DNA of 64,000 bases from Streptomyces koelreuteriae (GTDB lineage: Bacteria; Actinomycetota; Actinomycetes; Streptomycetales; Streptomycetaceae). A program made the translations under genes and the position numbers. The notes under the pieces are model-generated. The model did not search any database and was not told the origin of the DNA. It was given only the letters and a program-made list of their open reading frames with translations. Shown here one piece after another: positions 34,291-43,723 of the stretch (positions within the stretch are counted from its first letter, which is position 1; each line of letters opens with the position of its first letter). The stretch spans positions 310,001-374,000 of the forward strand of contig NZ_CP075896.1 of assembly GCF_018604545.1 (NCBI RefSeq). Direction: 5' to 3'.

Positions 34291-34973
34291 TTGCGGCCGT
34301 ACACGAAGACGTCGTCGCCCTTCTTCAGCAGCGACCAGTACTTCTTGGCGTCGGTCTTGGTCATGTTGACGCAGCCGTGCGAACCCGGCGGGTTCCAGAC
34401 GCTGATACCGACCGAGTGGAAGGCCTGGCCGCCGTCGAAGAACTGGGCGTAGGGCATCGGCACGTCGTAGATGGAGGAGACGTGGTCGATGTTGCGCCAG
34501 TAGATCTTCTTCAGGCCCGTGCGGGTCTCGTCGCCGTTACGGCCGGTGCGGACCGGGACCGGACCGTAGACGAGCTTCTTGCCGTCCTGGATCCAGCTCA
34601 GCTGGAGGGTCAGGTTCACACAGGCGATCCGGCCCTTGTTCACCGGGCACTTGCCGTCCTTGTTGGGGTTCGTCCCGACAGCCTTCTGCTTCTGCATCAG
34701 GTCCATCACGCCCCAGGTGACGGGCCCGGCGTAGCCGATGTTCGGGGAGATCCCGTGTTTGGTCTGGAAGGCGCGGATCGCCTTGCAGTCGGCGGCGGAC
34801 TGCTTGCCGTCGACCGGTCGGCCGAGAAACTTCTCGACCTGCTTCTGGTGCGGGCCGGCCTGCGTGGTGCAGCTCGCGGCCTGCGCCGGGGTGGCGCCGA
34901 GCGCGAGTGTGAGCGGGGCCACCAGGCCGGTGACCCCGAGTGCGACGGCTCCCCGTCTGCGGATGTCCCCCAT
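34278..34973 (-). CDS. Secreted L,D-transpeptidase with N-terminal peptidoglycan-binding region
   Basis: The 231-residue protein has a signal peptide ending near APAQA-type TPAQAA (about residue 32), a PG_binding-like segment (about 40-95: VEKFLGRPVDGKQSAADCKAIRAFQTKHG) and a YkuD catalytic domain with the SHGCVNM motif near residues 200-206 (catalytic Cys and His). It should make 3-3 crosslinks in peptidoglycan or attach proteins to it. Four further cysteines may form disulfides. ATG 34973; single-gene transcript. Confidence 0.87.
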   Translation of the reverse strand: MGDIRRRGAVALGVTGLVAPLTLALGATPAQAASCTTQAGPHQKQVEKFLGRPVDGKQSAADCKAIRAFQTKHGISPNIGYAGPVTWGVMDLMQKQKAVGTNPNKDGKCPVNKGRIACVNLTLQLSWIQDGKKLVYGPVPVRTGRNGDETRTGLKKIYWRNIDHVSSIYDVPMPYAQFFDGGQAFHSVGISVWNPPGSHGCVNMTKTDAKKYWSLLKKGDDVFVYGRKPGT

Positions 34974-35056
34974 GGCTCGTCATGCCCTTTCGCGAGGATG
35001 GTCTGCGGTGTGCTGCCTGCTAGACGGGCGAAGGGGCGGTTCGGTTGTGCGGGAGT

Positions 35057-35689
35057 TCAGCCGGCGACGAAACGGTGACATACCTCACCGGTCAGCCGGC
35101 CGGGCGGAAGGCACCGGCCGTAGGCGACCAGCAGGAGGTCCTGCGCCGTGCCGTGCAGGGGTGCGCCGGTGCCGTAGGTCCAGTCGAGGTCGTCGGCGTG
35201 CAGCCGTACGCCGTCGAGGTCGGCGCCGAAGAACCGGGACGTCCGGGGGCCGACGGTGCCGAGGACGACGCTCAGCCGGTCCTCGGGGACACGGCGGTCG
35301 AGGCCGAGTGCGACGGTGACGTCCAGGCCGTGGACGACGTCGTGGGCCAGGGCCGTCTCGAAGCCGCCGACGGGGGGCTTCCACGGGTGGTGGGCGTGCT
35401 CGCTCAGGAACGCGGCGAGCCGCTCGTCGGGGTGGGCGGCGGCGTCCCGGCGGGCGAGGCGGTCGGCCATCCGGTTGATGCTGCCGCCCGCCTTGGCCAG
35501 CTCCCACAGCACGGCGGGCGTGGAGTGCCGGAAGCCCATCGACATGTGGGCCACGACCTCGCGCACCCGCCAGCCCGCGCACAGACTCGGCGCCTCCCAC
35601 CGCTCGGGGTCCAGATCGCCGAACAAGGCGGCGAGCTCCCGGCGTTCGGCGGCTATGGCTGCGGTGATGTCGTGCGCTGCGGTTCCCAT
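35057..35689 (-). CDS. Maleylpyruvate isomerase N-terminal-like (DinB/MDMPI fold) protein
   Basis: The 210-residue protein belongs to the mycothiol-dependent maleylpyruvate isomerase-like superfamily: LCAGWRVREVVAHMSMGF near residues 37-54 supplies the first metal-binding His and ETALAHDVVHGLDVTVALG near 125-145 the others. It may be a metal-dependent thiol transferase or isomerase. ATG 35689 lacks a strong ribosome-binding site. It is divergent from a LysR gene with only 70 bp between, so it is the probable target of that regulator. Confidence 0.75.
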   Translation of the reverse strand: MGTAAHDITAAIAAERRELAALFGDLDPERWEAPSLCAGWRVREVVAHMSMGFRHSTPAVLWELAKAGGSINRMADRLARRDAAAHPDERLAAFLSEHAHHPWKPPVGGFETALAHDVVHGLDVTVALGLDRRVPEDRLSVVLGTVGPRTSRFFGADLDGVRLHADDLDWTYGTGAPLHGTAQDLLLVAYGRCLPPGRLTGEVCHRFVAG

Positions 35690-35712
35690 ACGTCCAGGGT
35701 CGATGCGCGTGA

Positions 35713-35764
35713 TCCATAAGTCCAAGAGCTGGTTGTGCTGGCCCCTAGCATGGTCGCTTATGGA
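35713..35764. promoter_or_regulatory. Widely spaced inverted repeat in the LysR divergent promoter
   Basis: TCCATAAG (35713-35720) and CTTATGGA (35757-35764) form a perfect 8-bp inverted repeat with centres 44 bp apart, about four helical turns. The right arm includes the LysR start codon. A -10-like TAGCAT at 35746-35751, 8 nt before the ATG, suggests a leaderless lysR message. The spacing suits a tetrameric LysR regulator binding both arms. Confidence 0.45.
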
Positions 35765-36680
35765 GCTGAGGCAGCTGCGGTACCTCGTCGCCGTCGTGGA
35801 GGAAGCGAGCTTCACCCGGGCCGCCGAGCGGCTGCATGTGGCGCAGCCCGGGGTGAGCGCGCAGATCCGGCAGCTGGAGCGGGAGCTGGGCCGGCCGCTG
35901 CTGGACCGGACCGGCCGCTCGGTGACGCCGACGGAGGTCGGCGAGGCGGTCCTGCCGCATGCGCGGGCGGCGCTCGCGGCCGTCGACGGGGTGCGGCAGG
36001 CGGTCGCGGAGTTCGGCGGGCTGCTGCGGGGCCGGGTCGGGATCGGCCTGGTGCCGGGCACGCTCGGGCACGCCATCGATGTGCCGGGGGTGCTGGCCGG
36101 CTTCCACGACGACCATCCTCAGGTGGAGATCACCCTCACCGAGGCCACCTCGGACCTGATGCTCACGGCACTGCGCCGCGGCGAGCTGGACATCGCCGTG
36201 GTCGGACTGGCGGACCGGGAACCGCCGCCCGGTGTGGCCGTGCGGGTGCTGGTCGACGTGCCGCTGGTGGTGGCCGTCGCGGACGGCCATCCGCTGCTCG
36301 CGGAGTACGCGGGCCGTACGGCGGTGCCGCCGGCGGCGCTGCGGGAGCACGCCCTGGTCAGCCTGCCGAGTGGGACCGGGGTGCGCGGCGCCCTGGAGGG
36401 GGTGTGCGCGGAGGCGGGGTTCCGGCCGCGGGTCGCCTTCGAGGCGGCGGCCCCGGAGGCGCTCACCCGGCTCGCCGCACGCGGACTCGGCGCGGCCGTC
36501 GTCCCGGAGGCGGAGCCCCCCGGCGAGCTGCGCACCCTGCTCATCGACCACCCCCGGGCGCGCGGCCGCATCGCTCTGGCCTGGCGCACGGAGGGCCCGA
36601 CCGGCCCAGCGGCCAGGGCCCTGCTGGACCGGCTCCGGGAGACGCTGCCGCGCCAGGGCGCCTTCGCGGAGACGGTCTAG
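35760..36680 (+). CDS. LysR family transcriptional regulator
   Basis: The 306-residue protein has an N-terminal winged helix-turn-helix (MELRQLRYLVAVVEE, FTRAAERLHVAQPGVSAQI) and a C-terminal two-lobed effector domain from about 90 (RGRVGIGLVPG, PSGTGVRGALEGV). It is divergent from the maleylpyruvate isomerase-like gene and ends 4 bp into a convergent SDR gene. The effector is unknown. The start codon lies inside one arm of an inverted repeat, consistent with autoregulation. Confidence 0.88.
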   Translation: MELRQLRYLVAVVEEASFTRAAERLHVAQPGVSAQIRQLERELGRPLLDRTGRSVTPTEVGEAVLPHARAALAAVDGVRQAVAEFGGLLRGRVGIGLVPGTLGHAIDVPGVLAGFHDDHPQVEITLTEATSDLMLTALRRGELDIAVVGLADREPPPGVAVRVLVDVPLVVAVADGHPLLAEYAGRTAVPPAALREHALVSLPSGTGVRGALEGVCAEAGFRPRVAFEAAAPEALTRLAARGLGAAVVPEAEPPGELRTLLIDHPRARGRIALAWRTEGPTGPAARALLDRLRETLPRQGAFAETV

Positions 36681-37462
36681 GGCCGCAAGGCGTCGTGAAA
36701 ACCGGTGTTGACGGCGGTGAGGCCGCCGTCGACGACCAGGGTGGTGCCGGTGATCCAGGAGGCGTCGGACGAGGCGAGGAAGGTGACGGCCGCCGCGATG
36801 TCCTCCGGTTCGCCGACCCGGCCCAGGGGGTAGAGCCGGCGCAGCGCTTCCAGGTCCTCGTCGCGGCCCTCCCAGGCGGTGGTGCGGACGGTGCCCGGCA
36901 CCACCAGGTTGACGCGGACACCGCGCGCGGCGGCGTGACCGGCGAGGGTGCGGGTCAGGGAGCCCAGGCCTGCCTTGGCGGCGCTGTAGGCGTGGTTGCC
37001 GAAGTCCTGCAGGCCGTTGACCGAGCCGATCGAGACGACGGCGCCGCGCCCGGAGGCGGCCAGGTGCGGCAGCGCGGCACGGCAGCAGCGGTACGCGCCG
37101 GACAGCGTGACATCGAGGTCGCGCGCCCACGACTCGTCCGGTTCGTCCTCGAAGAGGGGCGCGTCGGGCGAGCAGTGGGCGGCGCTGTTGACCAGCACGT
37201 CGAGCGAGCCGAAGGTGTCGACGGCGTGGGCGACGGCGGCCTCGGTCGCCGCCCGGTCGGCCACGTCGCACCCGATCCCCTCGGCGGTGAGTCCCTCCTC
37301 CCGCAGGGCCCGCGCGGTCCCCGTGGCCGCGGGCGGGTCCTGGTCGGCCACCAGGACCCGTGCGCCCTCCCACGCGAAGCGGCGGGCGGTGGCGGCGCCG
37401 ATGCCGCGTGCCCCGCCGGTGATGAGAACCCCGTACCCCTCGAAGCGCCTGGTGTCCGTCAT
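36677..37462 (-). CDS. Short-chain dehydrogenase/reductase (classical SDR)
   Basis: The 261-residue protein has TGGARGIG near residues 15-22 (NAD(P) binding), NSAAH (usually NNAG), a catalytic Ser in SIGSVNG, the YSAAK catalytic motif near 160-164 and a C-terminal PEDIAAAV...ASWITGTTLVVDGG. Complete and probably active; the acidic residue after strand 2 (VADQDPP) suggests NAD. The substrate is unknown. Its stop overlaps the convergent LysR gene by 4 bp. The next SDR gene upstream is 28 bp away on the same strand. Confidence 0.87.
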   Translation of the reverse strand: MTDTRRFEGYGVLITGGARGIGAATARRFAWEGARVLVADQDPPAATGTARALREEGLTAEGIGCDVADRAATEAAVAHAVDTFGSLDVLVNSAAHCSPDAPLFEDEPDESWARDLDVTLSGAYRCCRAALPHLAASGRGAVVSIGSVNGLQDFGNHAYSAAKAGLGSLTRTLAGHAAARGVRVNLVVPGTVRTTAWEGRDEDLEALRRLYPLGRVGEPEDIAAAVTFLASSDASWITGTTLVVDGGLTAVNTGFHDALRP

Positions 37463-37490
37463 GGGCCGACCGTACTGCCCCGGGGCCGGC

Positions 37491-38405
37491 TCAGCGGTAG
37501 CCGCTCGTGTCCGCCGGCCCGCCCGCGTCCTGGACCTCGACGAGATAGCGCCAGGCGTCCGGGCGGCTGCCGTCGAGGTCGGTGAAGCCGTACACCTGGG
37601 CGAGGCCGCCGCTGGAGAGGGACTGGCCGTTGAAGCGGGACACGTCCGGGTCGGCGGCGAGGGCGGCCACGGCCCGGCCGACGTAGCGGGGGGTCTCCGA
37701 GATGGCGAAGTGGGGGACGCGCTCCAGGGCGTCGTGCCAGTTCTCCTCCGCGACCCCGAAGGTCTCGAGCATGAGTTCCGAGCGCAGCCAGCCGGGGGTG
37801 AGGGCGACGGCGGTGGCGCCGCGCGGGCCGAGTTCGTGGCCGAGGGCGAAGGCCATGCGCAGGACGGACGCCTTGGCGAGGTCGTAGAAGAAGTTCACGC
37901 GGTAGTTGTCGCCGTTGTAGTCGGCGGTGCCGTCGGTGACCTCGACGACCAGGCCGCCGGGGTTGCGCAGCAGCAGGGGCAGGGCGTGGTGGCTGGTGAT
38001 CGCGTGGGTCTCGACGGCGAGCCGGAGCAGGCGCAGGCCGTTGTCCAGGTCGTGCTCCCAGAGCGGGCTGTCCCACTCGAAGAGCTTCTCGCCGCCCCAG
38101 ATGTCGTTGACGAGGACGTCGAGGCGGCCCTGTTCGCCGTCGATCCGCTCCACGAGCGTGCGGACCTGCGCCGGGTCGAGGTGGTCGGCGGGGACGGCGA
38201 TGCCCTGCCCGCCGGCCTCGGTGACCAGGTCGGCGGTGTCCTCGATGGTCTCGGGCCGGTCGTACTCCGAACGGCGGGTGCGGGTGCTGCGTCCGGTGAC
38301 GTAGACGGTGGCGCCCGCCGCGCCGAGTTCCACCGCCATGCCCCGTCCGGCGCCCCGGGTCGCACCGGCGACCAGTGCGACCTTGTCCTTCAGCGGAGCT
38401 GACAT
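37491..38405 (-). CDS. Short-chain dehydrogenase/reductase (atypical)
   Basis: The 304-residue protein has AGATRGAGRGMA at residues 13-24 and TGRSTRTRRS, pointing to NADP, and an active-site YDLAK. The usual catalytic Ser region reads VTDGTADYNGD and the NNAG motif is VNDIWGG, both atypical. This matches a group of longer SDRs annotated in actinobacteria without known substrate. ATG 38405 follows GGGAGG with good spacing; an upstream in-frame ATG at 38465 is not needed. It may be cotranscribed with the SDR gene downstream. Confidence 0.83.
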   Translation of the reverse strand: MSAPLKDKVALVAGATRGAGRGMAVELGAAGATVYVTGRSTRTRRSEYDRPETIEDTADLVTEAGGQGIAVPADHLDPAQVRTLVERIDGEQGRLDVLVNDIWGGEKLFEWDSPLWEHDLDNGLRLLRLAVETHAITSHHALPLLLRNPGGLVVEVTDGTADYNGDNYRVNFFYDLAKASVLRMAFALGHELGPRGATAVALTPGWLRSELMLETFGVAEENWHDALERVPHFAISETPRYVGRAVAALAADPDVSRFNGQSLSSGGLAQVYGFTDLDGSRPDAWRYLVEVQDAGGPADTSGYR

Positions 38406-38508
38406 GTCCGACCTCCCGTTGCCGTGAATGCGTGGTGCTTCGAGAGTGACGGGTAAGCCGGACATCTTCTGTCGTCTTTTGCTGTCGGTGTGTCCCGGCC
38501 GCTCGCGG

Positions 38509-39138
38509 TCAGTGGCCGCGGGCGATCCACTCCTGGAGCTGCGGGGCCTCCGCGCCGATGGTCGTGGAGTCTCCGTGCCCGGTGAGGACCTTCGTCTCCG
38601 GCGGCAGTGTGAGCAGCCGGTCGCGGATCGAGTCGATGATCGTCGGGAAGTGGGAGAAGGACCGGCCGGTGGCGCCGGGGCCGCCCTGGAAGAGGGTGTC
38701 GCCGGTGAAGACGGTGGCGAGACCGGGGTCGTACAGGCACACCGCGCCGGGCGCGTGCCCCGGGGTGTGCAGGATCCGCAGGTCGGCGCCGCCGGCCTCG
38801 ATCGTCTGGCCGTCGACCAGCCAGGCGTCGGGCTCGCGGTCCGGGTGGGTCTGCTTCCACAGCGGCAGGTCGTCGTGGTGCAGCCAGATCGTGGCGCCGG
38901 TGCGCTCGGCGAGGGCGGGGGCGGCGTCGATGTGGTCGTTGTGGGCGTGGGTGCACACGATCGCGGTGAGCCTGCGGTCTCCGACGGCCTCGGCGATGGC
39001 GTCGGCGTCGTGGGCGGCGTCGATGACGATCGCCTCGTGGTCGTCGCCGACGATCCACACGTTGTTGTCGACGTCCCAGGTGCCGCCGTCGAGGCTGAAC
39101 TGGCCGGAGGTGACGAGGCGTTCGACTCGGGTGGTCAT
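38509..39138 (-). CDS. Metallo-beta-lactamase-fold hydrolase, candidate S-formylmycothiol hydrolase
   Basis: The 209-residue protein has the metal site THAHNDHID near residues 62-70, with further ligands in LHTPGHAPG and FTGDTLF and a final TGHGDSTT. It belongs to the glyoxalase II-like branch. Its ATG overlaps the stop of the mycothiol dehydrogenase gene (TGATG), so the two are translated together. The pair is found together in many actinobacteria, where this protein probably hydrolyses the formyl-mycothiol product; that step is inferred from context. Confidence 0.83.
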   Translation of the reverse strand: MTTRVERLVTSGQFSLDGGTWDVDNNVWIVGDDHEAIVIDAAHDADAIAEAVGDRRLTAIVCTHAHNDHIDAAPALAERTGATIWLHHDDLPLWKQTHPDREPDAWLVDGQTIEAGGADLRILHTPGHAPGAVCLYDPGLATVFTGDTLFQGGPGATGRSFSHFPTIIDSIRDRLLTLPPETKVLTGHGDSTTIGAEAPQLQEWIARGH

Positions 39139-40226
39139 CAGAGCACCACCACCGAGCGCAGCACGTCGCCGTGGTGCATCCGCTCGAACGCCTTCTCCAC
39201 CTCGTCGAGCTGGATGGTCTCGGTGACGAACGCCCCGAGGTCCAGGCGCCCTTGCAGATGCAGGTCGATCAGCATGGGGAAGTCGCGGGAGGGCAGACAG
39301 TCGCCGTACCAGCTCGACTTGAGCGATCCGCCGCGGCCGAAGACGTCGAGCAGCGGCAGTTCGAGCTTCATGTCCGGGGTGGGCACACCGACGAGGACGA
39401 CCGTGCCGGCGAGGTCGCGGGCGTAGAAGGACTGCTTGTACGTCTCCGGGCGGCCGACCGCCTCGATGACGACGTCGGCGCCGAATCCGCCGGTCAGCTC
39501 GCGGATGGCCTCGATGGGGTCCGTCTCGCGCGAGTTGACCGTGTGGGTGGCGCCCATCGTCCGGGCGGTCTCGAGCTTGCGGTCGTCGATGTCGACGGCG
39601 ATGATCCGCGCGGCTCCGGCGAGCTGCGACCCGGCGACGGCCGCGTCACCGACGCCGCCGCAGCCGATGACGGCGACCGTGTCGCCCCGGCCGACGTTGC
39701 CGGTGTTGATCGCGGCGCCGATGCCGGCCATGACACCGCAGCCGAGCAGCCCGGCCACCTGCGGGGCGACCTCCGGGGCGACCTTGGTGCACTGCCCGGC
39801 CGCGACCAGGGTCTTCTCGGCGAAGGCGCCGATGCCGAGGGCCGGGGAGAGTTCCTGCCCGGTCGAGGCGAGGGTCATCTTCTGCTCGGCGTTGTGGGTG
39901 TCGAAGCAGTACCAGGGGCGTCCGCGCAGACAGGCCCGGCACTTCCCGCACACCGCACGCCAGTTGAGGATCACGAAGTCGCCTTGCTCGACGTCGGTGA
40001 CGCCGTCTCCGACCGCCTCGACCACGCCCGCGGCCTCATGGCCGAGCAGGAACGGGAAGTCGTCGCTGATGCCGCCCTGCTTGTAGTGCAGGTCGGTGTG
40101 GCAGACCCCGCAGGCCTGGACGCGCACGACCGCCTCTCCGGGGCCGGGGTCGGGCACCACGATCGTCTCGATGCGCACCGGCTCGTCCTTGCCGGGTGCG
40201 ATCACACCGCGTACTTCCTGCGCCAT
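39138..40226 (-). CDS. mscR: S-(hydroxymethyl)mycothiol dehydrogenase (formaldehyde detoxification)
   Basis: The 362-residue zinc-dependent medium-chain dehydrogenase has catalytic-zinc ligands in GVCHTDLH and GHEAAG, a structural zinc site [15 protein letters not shown], and the NAD-binding GCGGVGDAA. The opening [17 protein letters not shown] and the [22 protein letters not shown] region match the mycothiol-dependent formaldehyde dehydrogenase group. It oxidises the adduct of formaldehyde and mycothiol (EC 1.1.1.306) with NAD. It is coupled to the metallo-hydrolase downstream. Family and context agree, though the symbol rests on recognition rather than a search. Confidence 0.85.
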   Translation of the reverse strand: MAQEVRGVIAPGKDEPVRIETIVVPDPGPGEAVVRVQACGVCHTDLHYKQGGISDDFPFLLGHEAAGVVEAVGDGVTDVEQGDFVILNWRAVCGKCRACLRGRPWYCFDTHNAEQKMTLASTGQELSPALGIGAFAEKTLVAAGQCTKVAPEVAPQVAGLLGCGVMAGIGAAINTGNVGRGDTVAVIGCGGVGDAAVAGSQLAGAARIIAVDIDDRKLETARTMGATHTVNSRETDPIEAIRELTGGFGADVVIEAVGRPETYKQSFYARDLAGTVVLVGVPTPDMKLELPLLDVFGRGGSLKSSWYGDCLPSRDFPMLIDLHLQGRLDLGAFVTETIQLDEVEKAFERMHHGDVLRSVVVL

Positions 40227-40408
40227 GGCGCTGACTCCTTCGTCGGCCGGGGTCGGTCCCTTCCGACCCTACGCGCGACTGATCGGTAAGGGGCGGGGAT
40301 CGGCCACCTCAGACGCATGATCACGAGTTCTGCCCAGCGCAGAAAGCAGGGTGCCGTACGAGGCCGGCGCCCTAGCCTGAACGCTCCGCCCGACGCCGAA
40401 GGAGCGAC

Positions 40409-42163
40409 GTGAGCCTCGCAGAGACCGATACCGCCGTGCCACCCTGGCGGCTGCTCCTCGGATACGTCCGGCCGCACCGCTGGTCCCTGGCCGCCGGTGC
40501 CGTGCTCTCGCTGGTCACCGGGGCGACCGGGCTGCTGCTGCCGCTGGTGGCCAAGGGCCTGATCGACGATCTGTCGCACGAGAGGGCCATCACCGGGGCG
40601 CTGCTGGCGATGTCGGCGCTGGTGCTGGCCAACGCGGTGGTGGGCGCACTGGGTTCGTACGTGCTGCAGCGCACCGCCGAGTCGGTGGTGCTCGGGGCGC
40701 GGCGCGCGCTGTCGTCGTATCTGCTGCGGCTGCGGATCACCGCCGTGGACCGCAGCGAACCCGGGGACCTGATGGCCCGCATCACCTCCGACACCACGCT
40801 GCTGCGCCAGGTCACCACCAACTCGCTGGTCGGCCTCGGCACGGGCGGTCTCACCCTCGTCGCGACGATCGTGATGATGGGCCTGGTGGATGTCGTGCTG
40901 CTGGGCGTCACGCTGGCCGTGATCGCGGGCGCCGGGGTGATCCTGGGCGTGATCGTGCCGCGCATCAACAAGGCGAGCCGGCGGGCGCAGGACGCGGTGG
41001 GTGTCATGGGCGCCTCGCTGGAGCGGGTCCTCGGCGCCCTGCGCACCGTGAAGGCGTCCGGTGCCGAGCACCGGGAGGAGGCCACGCTGCACGAGGCGGC
41101 GCAGGAGTCCTGGCGGCAGAGCGTGCGGGCCGCCAGGTGGTCGGCGGCCGCGGGCAACACGGCGGGGCTCTCCATGCAGATCGCCTTCATCACGGTGCTC
41201 GCGGTGGGCGGCGCCCGCGTCGCGACCGGCGCCGTCGACGTGGGCACGCTGGTCGCGTTCCTGCTCTACGTCTTCTATCTGATGTCGCCGATACAGCAGG
41301 TCGTCGGCGCCGTCACGCAGTACCAGACGGGCGCCGCGGCCCTCACCCGCATGCAGGAGGCACTGCGACTGCCCGCCGAGCCGTCCGCCCGGTTCGCGCC
41401 GCTGCCCTCCCCCGGCGACCGGCCCGCCGCCCTCGCCTTCGAGGACGTCCGCTTCCGCTACGCCGACGACCTGCCGTACGTCCACCACGGCGTGACGTTC
41501 GCCGTGCCCGCGCAGGGCATGACGGCGTTCGTGGGCCCGTCCGGCGCCGGCAAGACCACCGTCTTCTCCCTGATCGAGCGGTTCTACGACCCCGACTCCG
41601 GCGCGATCACGCTGGACGGCCGGGACCTCGCCGACTGGGAACTGCCCCGACTGCGCGCCTCGATCGGCTATGTGGAGCAGGACGCGCCGGTCCTGTCGGG
41701 CTCCCTGCGGGACAACCTGCTGCTGGGACATCCGGACGCGGACGAGGACGCCCTCGCGCGGGTGCTGAAGACGACCCGTCTCGACGGTCTGGTGTCGCGG
41801 CTGCCCGCGGGGCTGGACACGCTCGTCGGGCACCGCGGCACCAAGCTGTCGGGCGGTGAGCGGCAGCGCGTCGCCATCGCCCGCGCGCTGCTGCGCCGCC
41901 CCCGGCTGCTGCTGCTCGACGAGGCCACCTCGCAGCTGGACGCGGTGAACGAGGCGGCGCTGCGGGACACCGTCGCGGACGTGGCCCGGACGACCACGGT
42001 CCTCGTCGTGGCGCACCGGCTGTCGACGGTGACGATGGCCGACCGGATCGTGGTCATGGACGCGGGCCGGGTCCGGGCCGTCGGCACGCACCGCGAACTC
42101 GTGACCTCCGACCCGCTCTACGCGGAGCTGGCGGCGACCCAGTTCCTGACCGCGGCCGACTGA
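40409..42163 (+). CDS. ABC exporter (fused membrane and ATPase domains)
   Basis: The 584-residue half-transporter has six membrane segments in residues about 20-300 and a nucleotide-binding domain from about 335: Walker [11 protein letters not shown]-loop VEQDAP, signature LSGGERQR, Walker B LLLLDEAT and H-loop AHRLS are all present. It would act as a homodimer exporting drugs, lipids or peptides. GTG 40409 follows AAGGAG. It is divergent from mscR with about 180 bp between. The substrate cannot be told from sequence. Confidence 0.9.
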   Translation: MSLAETDTAVPPWRLLLGYVRPHRWSLAAGAVLSLVTGATGLLLPLVAKGLIDDLSHERAITGALLAMSALVLANAVVGALGSYVLQRTAESVVLGARRALSSYLLRLRITAVDRSEPGDLMARITSDTTLLRQVTTNSLVGLGTGGLTLVATIVMMGLVDVVLLGVTLAVIAGAGVILGVIVPRINKASRRAQDAVGVMGASLERVLGALRTVKASGAEHREEATLHEAAQESWRQSVRAARWSAAAGNTAGLSMQIAFITVLAVGGARVATGAVDVGTLVAFLLYVFYLMSPIQQVVGAVTQYQTGAAALTRMQEALRLPAEPSARFAPLPSPGDRPAALAFEDVRFRYADDLPYVHHGVTFAVPAQGMTAFVGPSGAGKTTVFSLIERFYDPDSGAITLDGRDLADWELPRLRASIGYVEQDAPVLSGSLRDNLLLGHPDADEDALARVLKTTRLDGLVSRLPAGLDTLVGHRGTKLSGGERQRVAIARALLRRPRLLLLDEATSQLDAVNEAALRDTVADVARTTTVLVVAHRLSTVTMADRIVVMDAGRVRAVGTHRELVTSDPLYAELAATQFLTAAD

Positions 42164-42287
42164 GCCGACGGATCGGGGCCGGTGGACCGGCTGCGCTTGC
42201 CCAGCCCGCCGGGCGGGAGGAGGCTCAGGGGTGAGGCTTCTCGCGGCCCGCTCCCCGTCGGGTCGCGGCCCTTCGAAGGAGGTCATC

Positions 42288-42653
42288 ATGGGAACCGCGG
42301 CAGACTCCGCCTTCGACCGAGAGATCCTGCGCCGGGGCTTGGAAGGCCAGACCCCGGAGATGCTGCTCTCCCTCTACGCCGACGACGCGGAACTCCGCAT
42401 CGTGGACCGCACGACCCAGCCCAGCCACCCCAAGGTCCTGCACGGCCGCGACGAGATCGGCCGGATGCTGGAGGACGTCTACAGCCGCGACATGACGCAC
42501 AAGCTGGAACGGTGCGTCGTCCAGGGCGACGAGGCCGCCTACAGCGAGAGCTGCGAGTACGCGGACGGCGTGCGCGTCCTGTCCGAGTCCATGATCTCGC
42601 TGCGCGGCGGAAAGATCACCGAACAGACCCTGATCCAGGCCTGGGACGAGTAG
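42288..42653 (+). CDS. SnoaL/NTF2-like domain protein
   Basis: The 121-residue protein has the NTF2-like cone fold: AFDREILRRGLEGQTPEMLLSLYADDAELRIVD, LHGRDEIGRMLEDVY, then strands with EAAYSESCEYADG and GGKITEQTLIQAWDE. Members include polyketide cyclases, isomerases and non-enzymatic proteins. ATG 42288 is preceded by a near-perfect AAGGAGGT, the strongest ribosome-binding site in the window. It follows the ABC exporter by 124 bp and may share its transcript. Confidence 0.8.
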   Translation: MGTAADSAFDREILRRGLEGQTPEMLLSLYADDAELRIVDRTTQPSHPKVLHGRDEIGRMLEDVYSRDMTHKLERCVVQGDEAAYSESCEYADGVRVLSESMISLRGGKITEQTLIQAWDE

Positions 42654-42703
42654 GCCCCGGGACGCTCCCCACTGCCACCCGCGCCCGCCCCGGGCTGTCG
42701 TGA

Positions 42704-43702
42704 TCAGCCCATCCAGGCGCTGTACGACATGACGTCGCCCTTTTTGACGCCGTACTCCGGTTCGTCGGCGGTGAAGGTGCTCTCCAGGCCGAGGACGGTG
42801 CCGGTGGCCGGGTTCGTGATCAGCATGTGGCGGACGCCGGAGCCGTCGTACACGTATGCCTGGCCCTGCCGGCCCAGCCGGTCGGTCACCCGGCCGACCG
42901 GTCGCAGGCCCTCGGTGTCGGCCAGGAGGCGGGCGAGCGCCGCGGTCTCCCGGGCGCCGAGGGTCCAGTGGTCGAGCAGTACCTCGACGGCGTCCAGCAG
43001 TTGGGGCGTGGTCAGCGGCCCGTCGATGTACTGGGCCTCCGTCAGATAGGCGCGCAGCCGTGCGGGGTCGCTCGGCGGCGGGGACTGGGGCGGTGCGTCG
43101 CTCCAGCTCGGCGGGTAGGTCCGGTCGCTGATGACATGCCCGTCGTCGACGAGATGGGGCTCGCCGCCCGCGTCGGAGAGGACCGGGCGGCCGGGGTGCC
43201 TCGGGTCGGTGGCCACAACCAGCTCGGTGTGGCTGGCATCGGCCCGCCAGCGCACGATGCGTTCCTCGGGCAGGGTGATCGGGGGCTTGTCGTCCGACAT
43301 GCCGAGGCTCCAGGACTGCACGTGCGTGCCCTTGCGCAGACGGGGTGAGCCGTCGGCCGCGGCCTGCTCGGCACGGTCGGCCAGCCGGTCCAGGGGGACG
43401 GGGGTGGAGCCGGTGTGCACCACCAGCGGGCGGGGTGCGGCGACCGCGGGTGCGGTGTCCGGGCCGCTCAGCACGAGGGTGAGCGTCAGGGCGGCGACGA
43501 CGGCGGTGGCCACGAGCCCCCAGGCCAGCCGGGGCCGGCCCGGACCCGGCAGCAGCCGGTCCCGCAGACGGCCGGAGGGCCGCTCACTCAGCAGACGCGC
43601 GAGCCGGCGCTCCGCGTCCAGGTCCAGTGGGCCGTCGCCGAGGTGCGGGCCGTCGTGCGGCACCGGGTTGGCGCTGCGCAGCAGTTCGAGTTCGTCAGCC
43701 AT
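42704..43702 (-). CDS. CU044_5270 family membrane protein (probable anti-sigma partner)
   Basis: The 332-residue protein begins ELELLRSANPVP, the opening typical of the CU044_5270 family. A cytoplasmic segment of about 58 residues is followed by one membrane helix (about 59-80) and a large extracellular domain with an HTGSTPVPLDRL segment and a final AYVYDGSGVRHMLITNPATGTVLG. Such proteins are usually encoded right after an ECF sigma gene and are thought to modulate it. The sigma gene lies 250 bp upstream on the same strand. There is no zinc-binding anti-sigma motif. Confidence 0.78.
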   Translation of the reverse strand: MADELELLRSANPVPHDGPHLGDGPLDLDAERRLARLLSERPSGRLRDRLLPGPGRPRLAWGLVATAVVAALTLTLVLSGPDTAPAVAAPRPLVVHTGSTPVPLDRLADRAEQAAADGSPRLRKGTHVQSWSLGMSDDKPPITLPEERIVRWRADASHTELVVATDPRHPGRPVLSDAGGEPHLVDDGHVISDRTYPPSWSDAPPQSPPPSDPARLRAYLTEAQYIDGPLTTPQLLDAVEVLLDHWTLGARETAALARLLADTEGLRPVGRVTDRLGRQGQAYVYDGSGVRHMLITNPATGTVLGLESTFTADEPEYGVKKGDVMSYSAWMG

Positions 43703-43723
43703 GGCCGTGTTCCTTCGGGGCGG

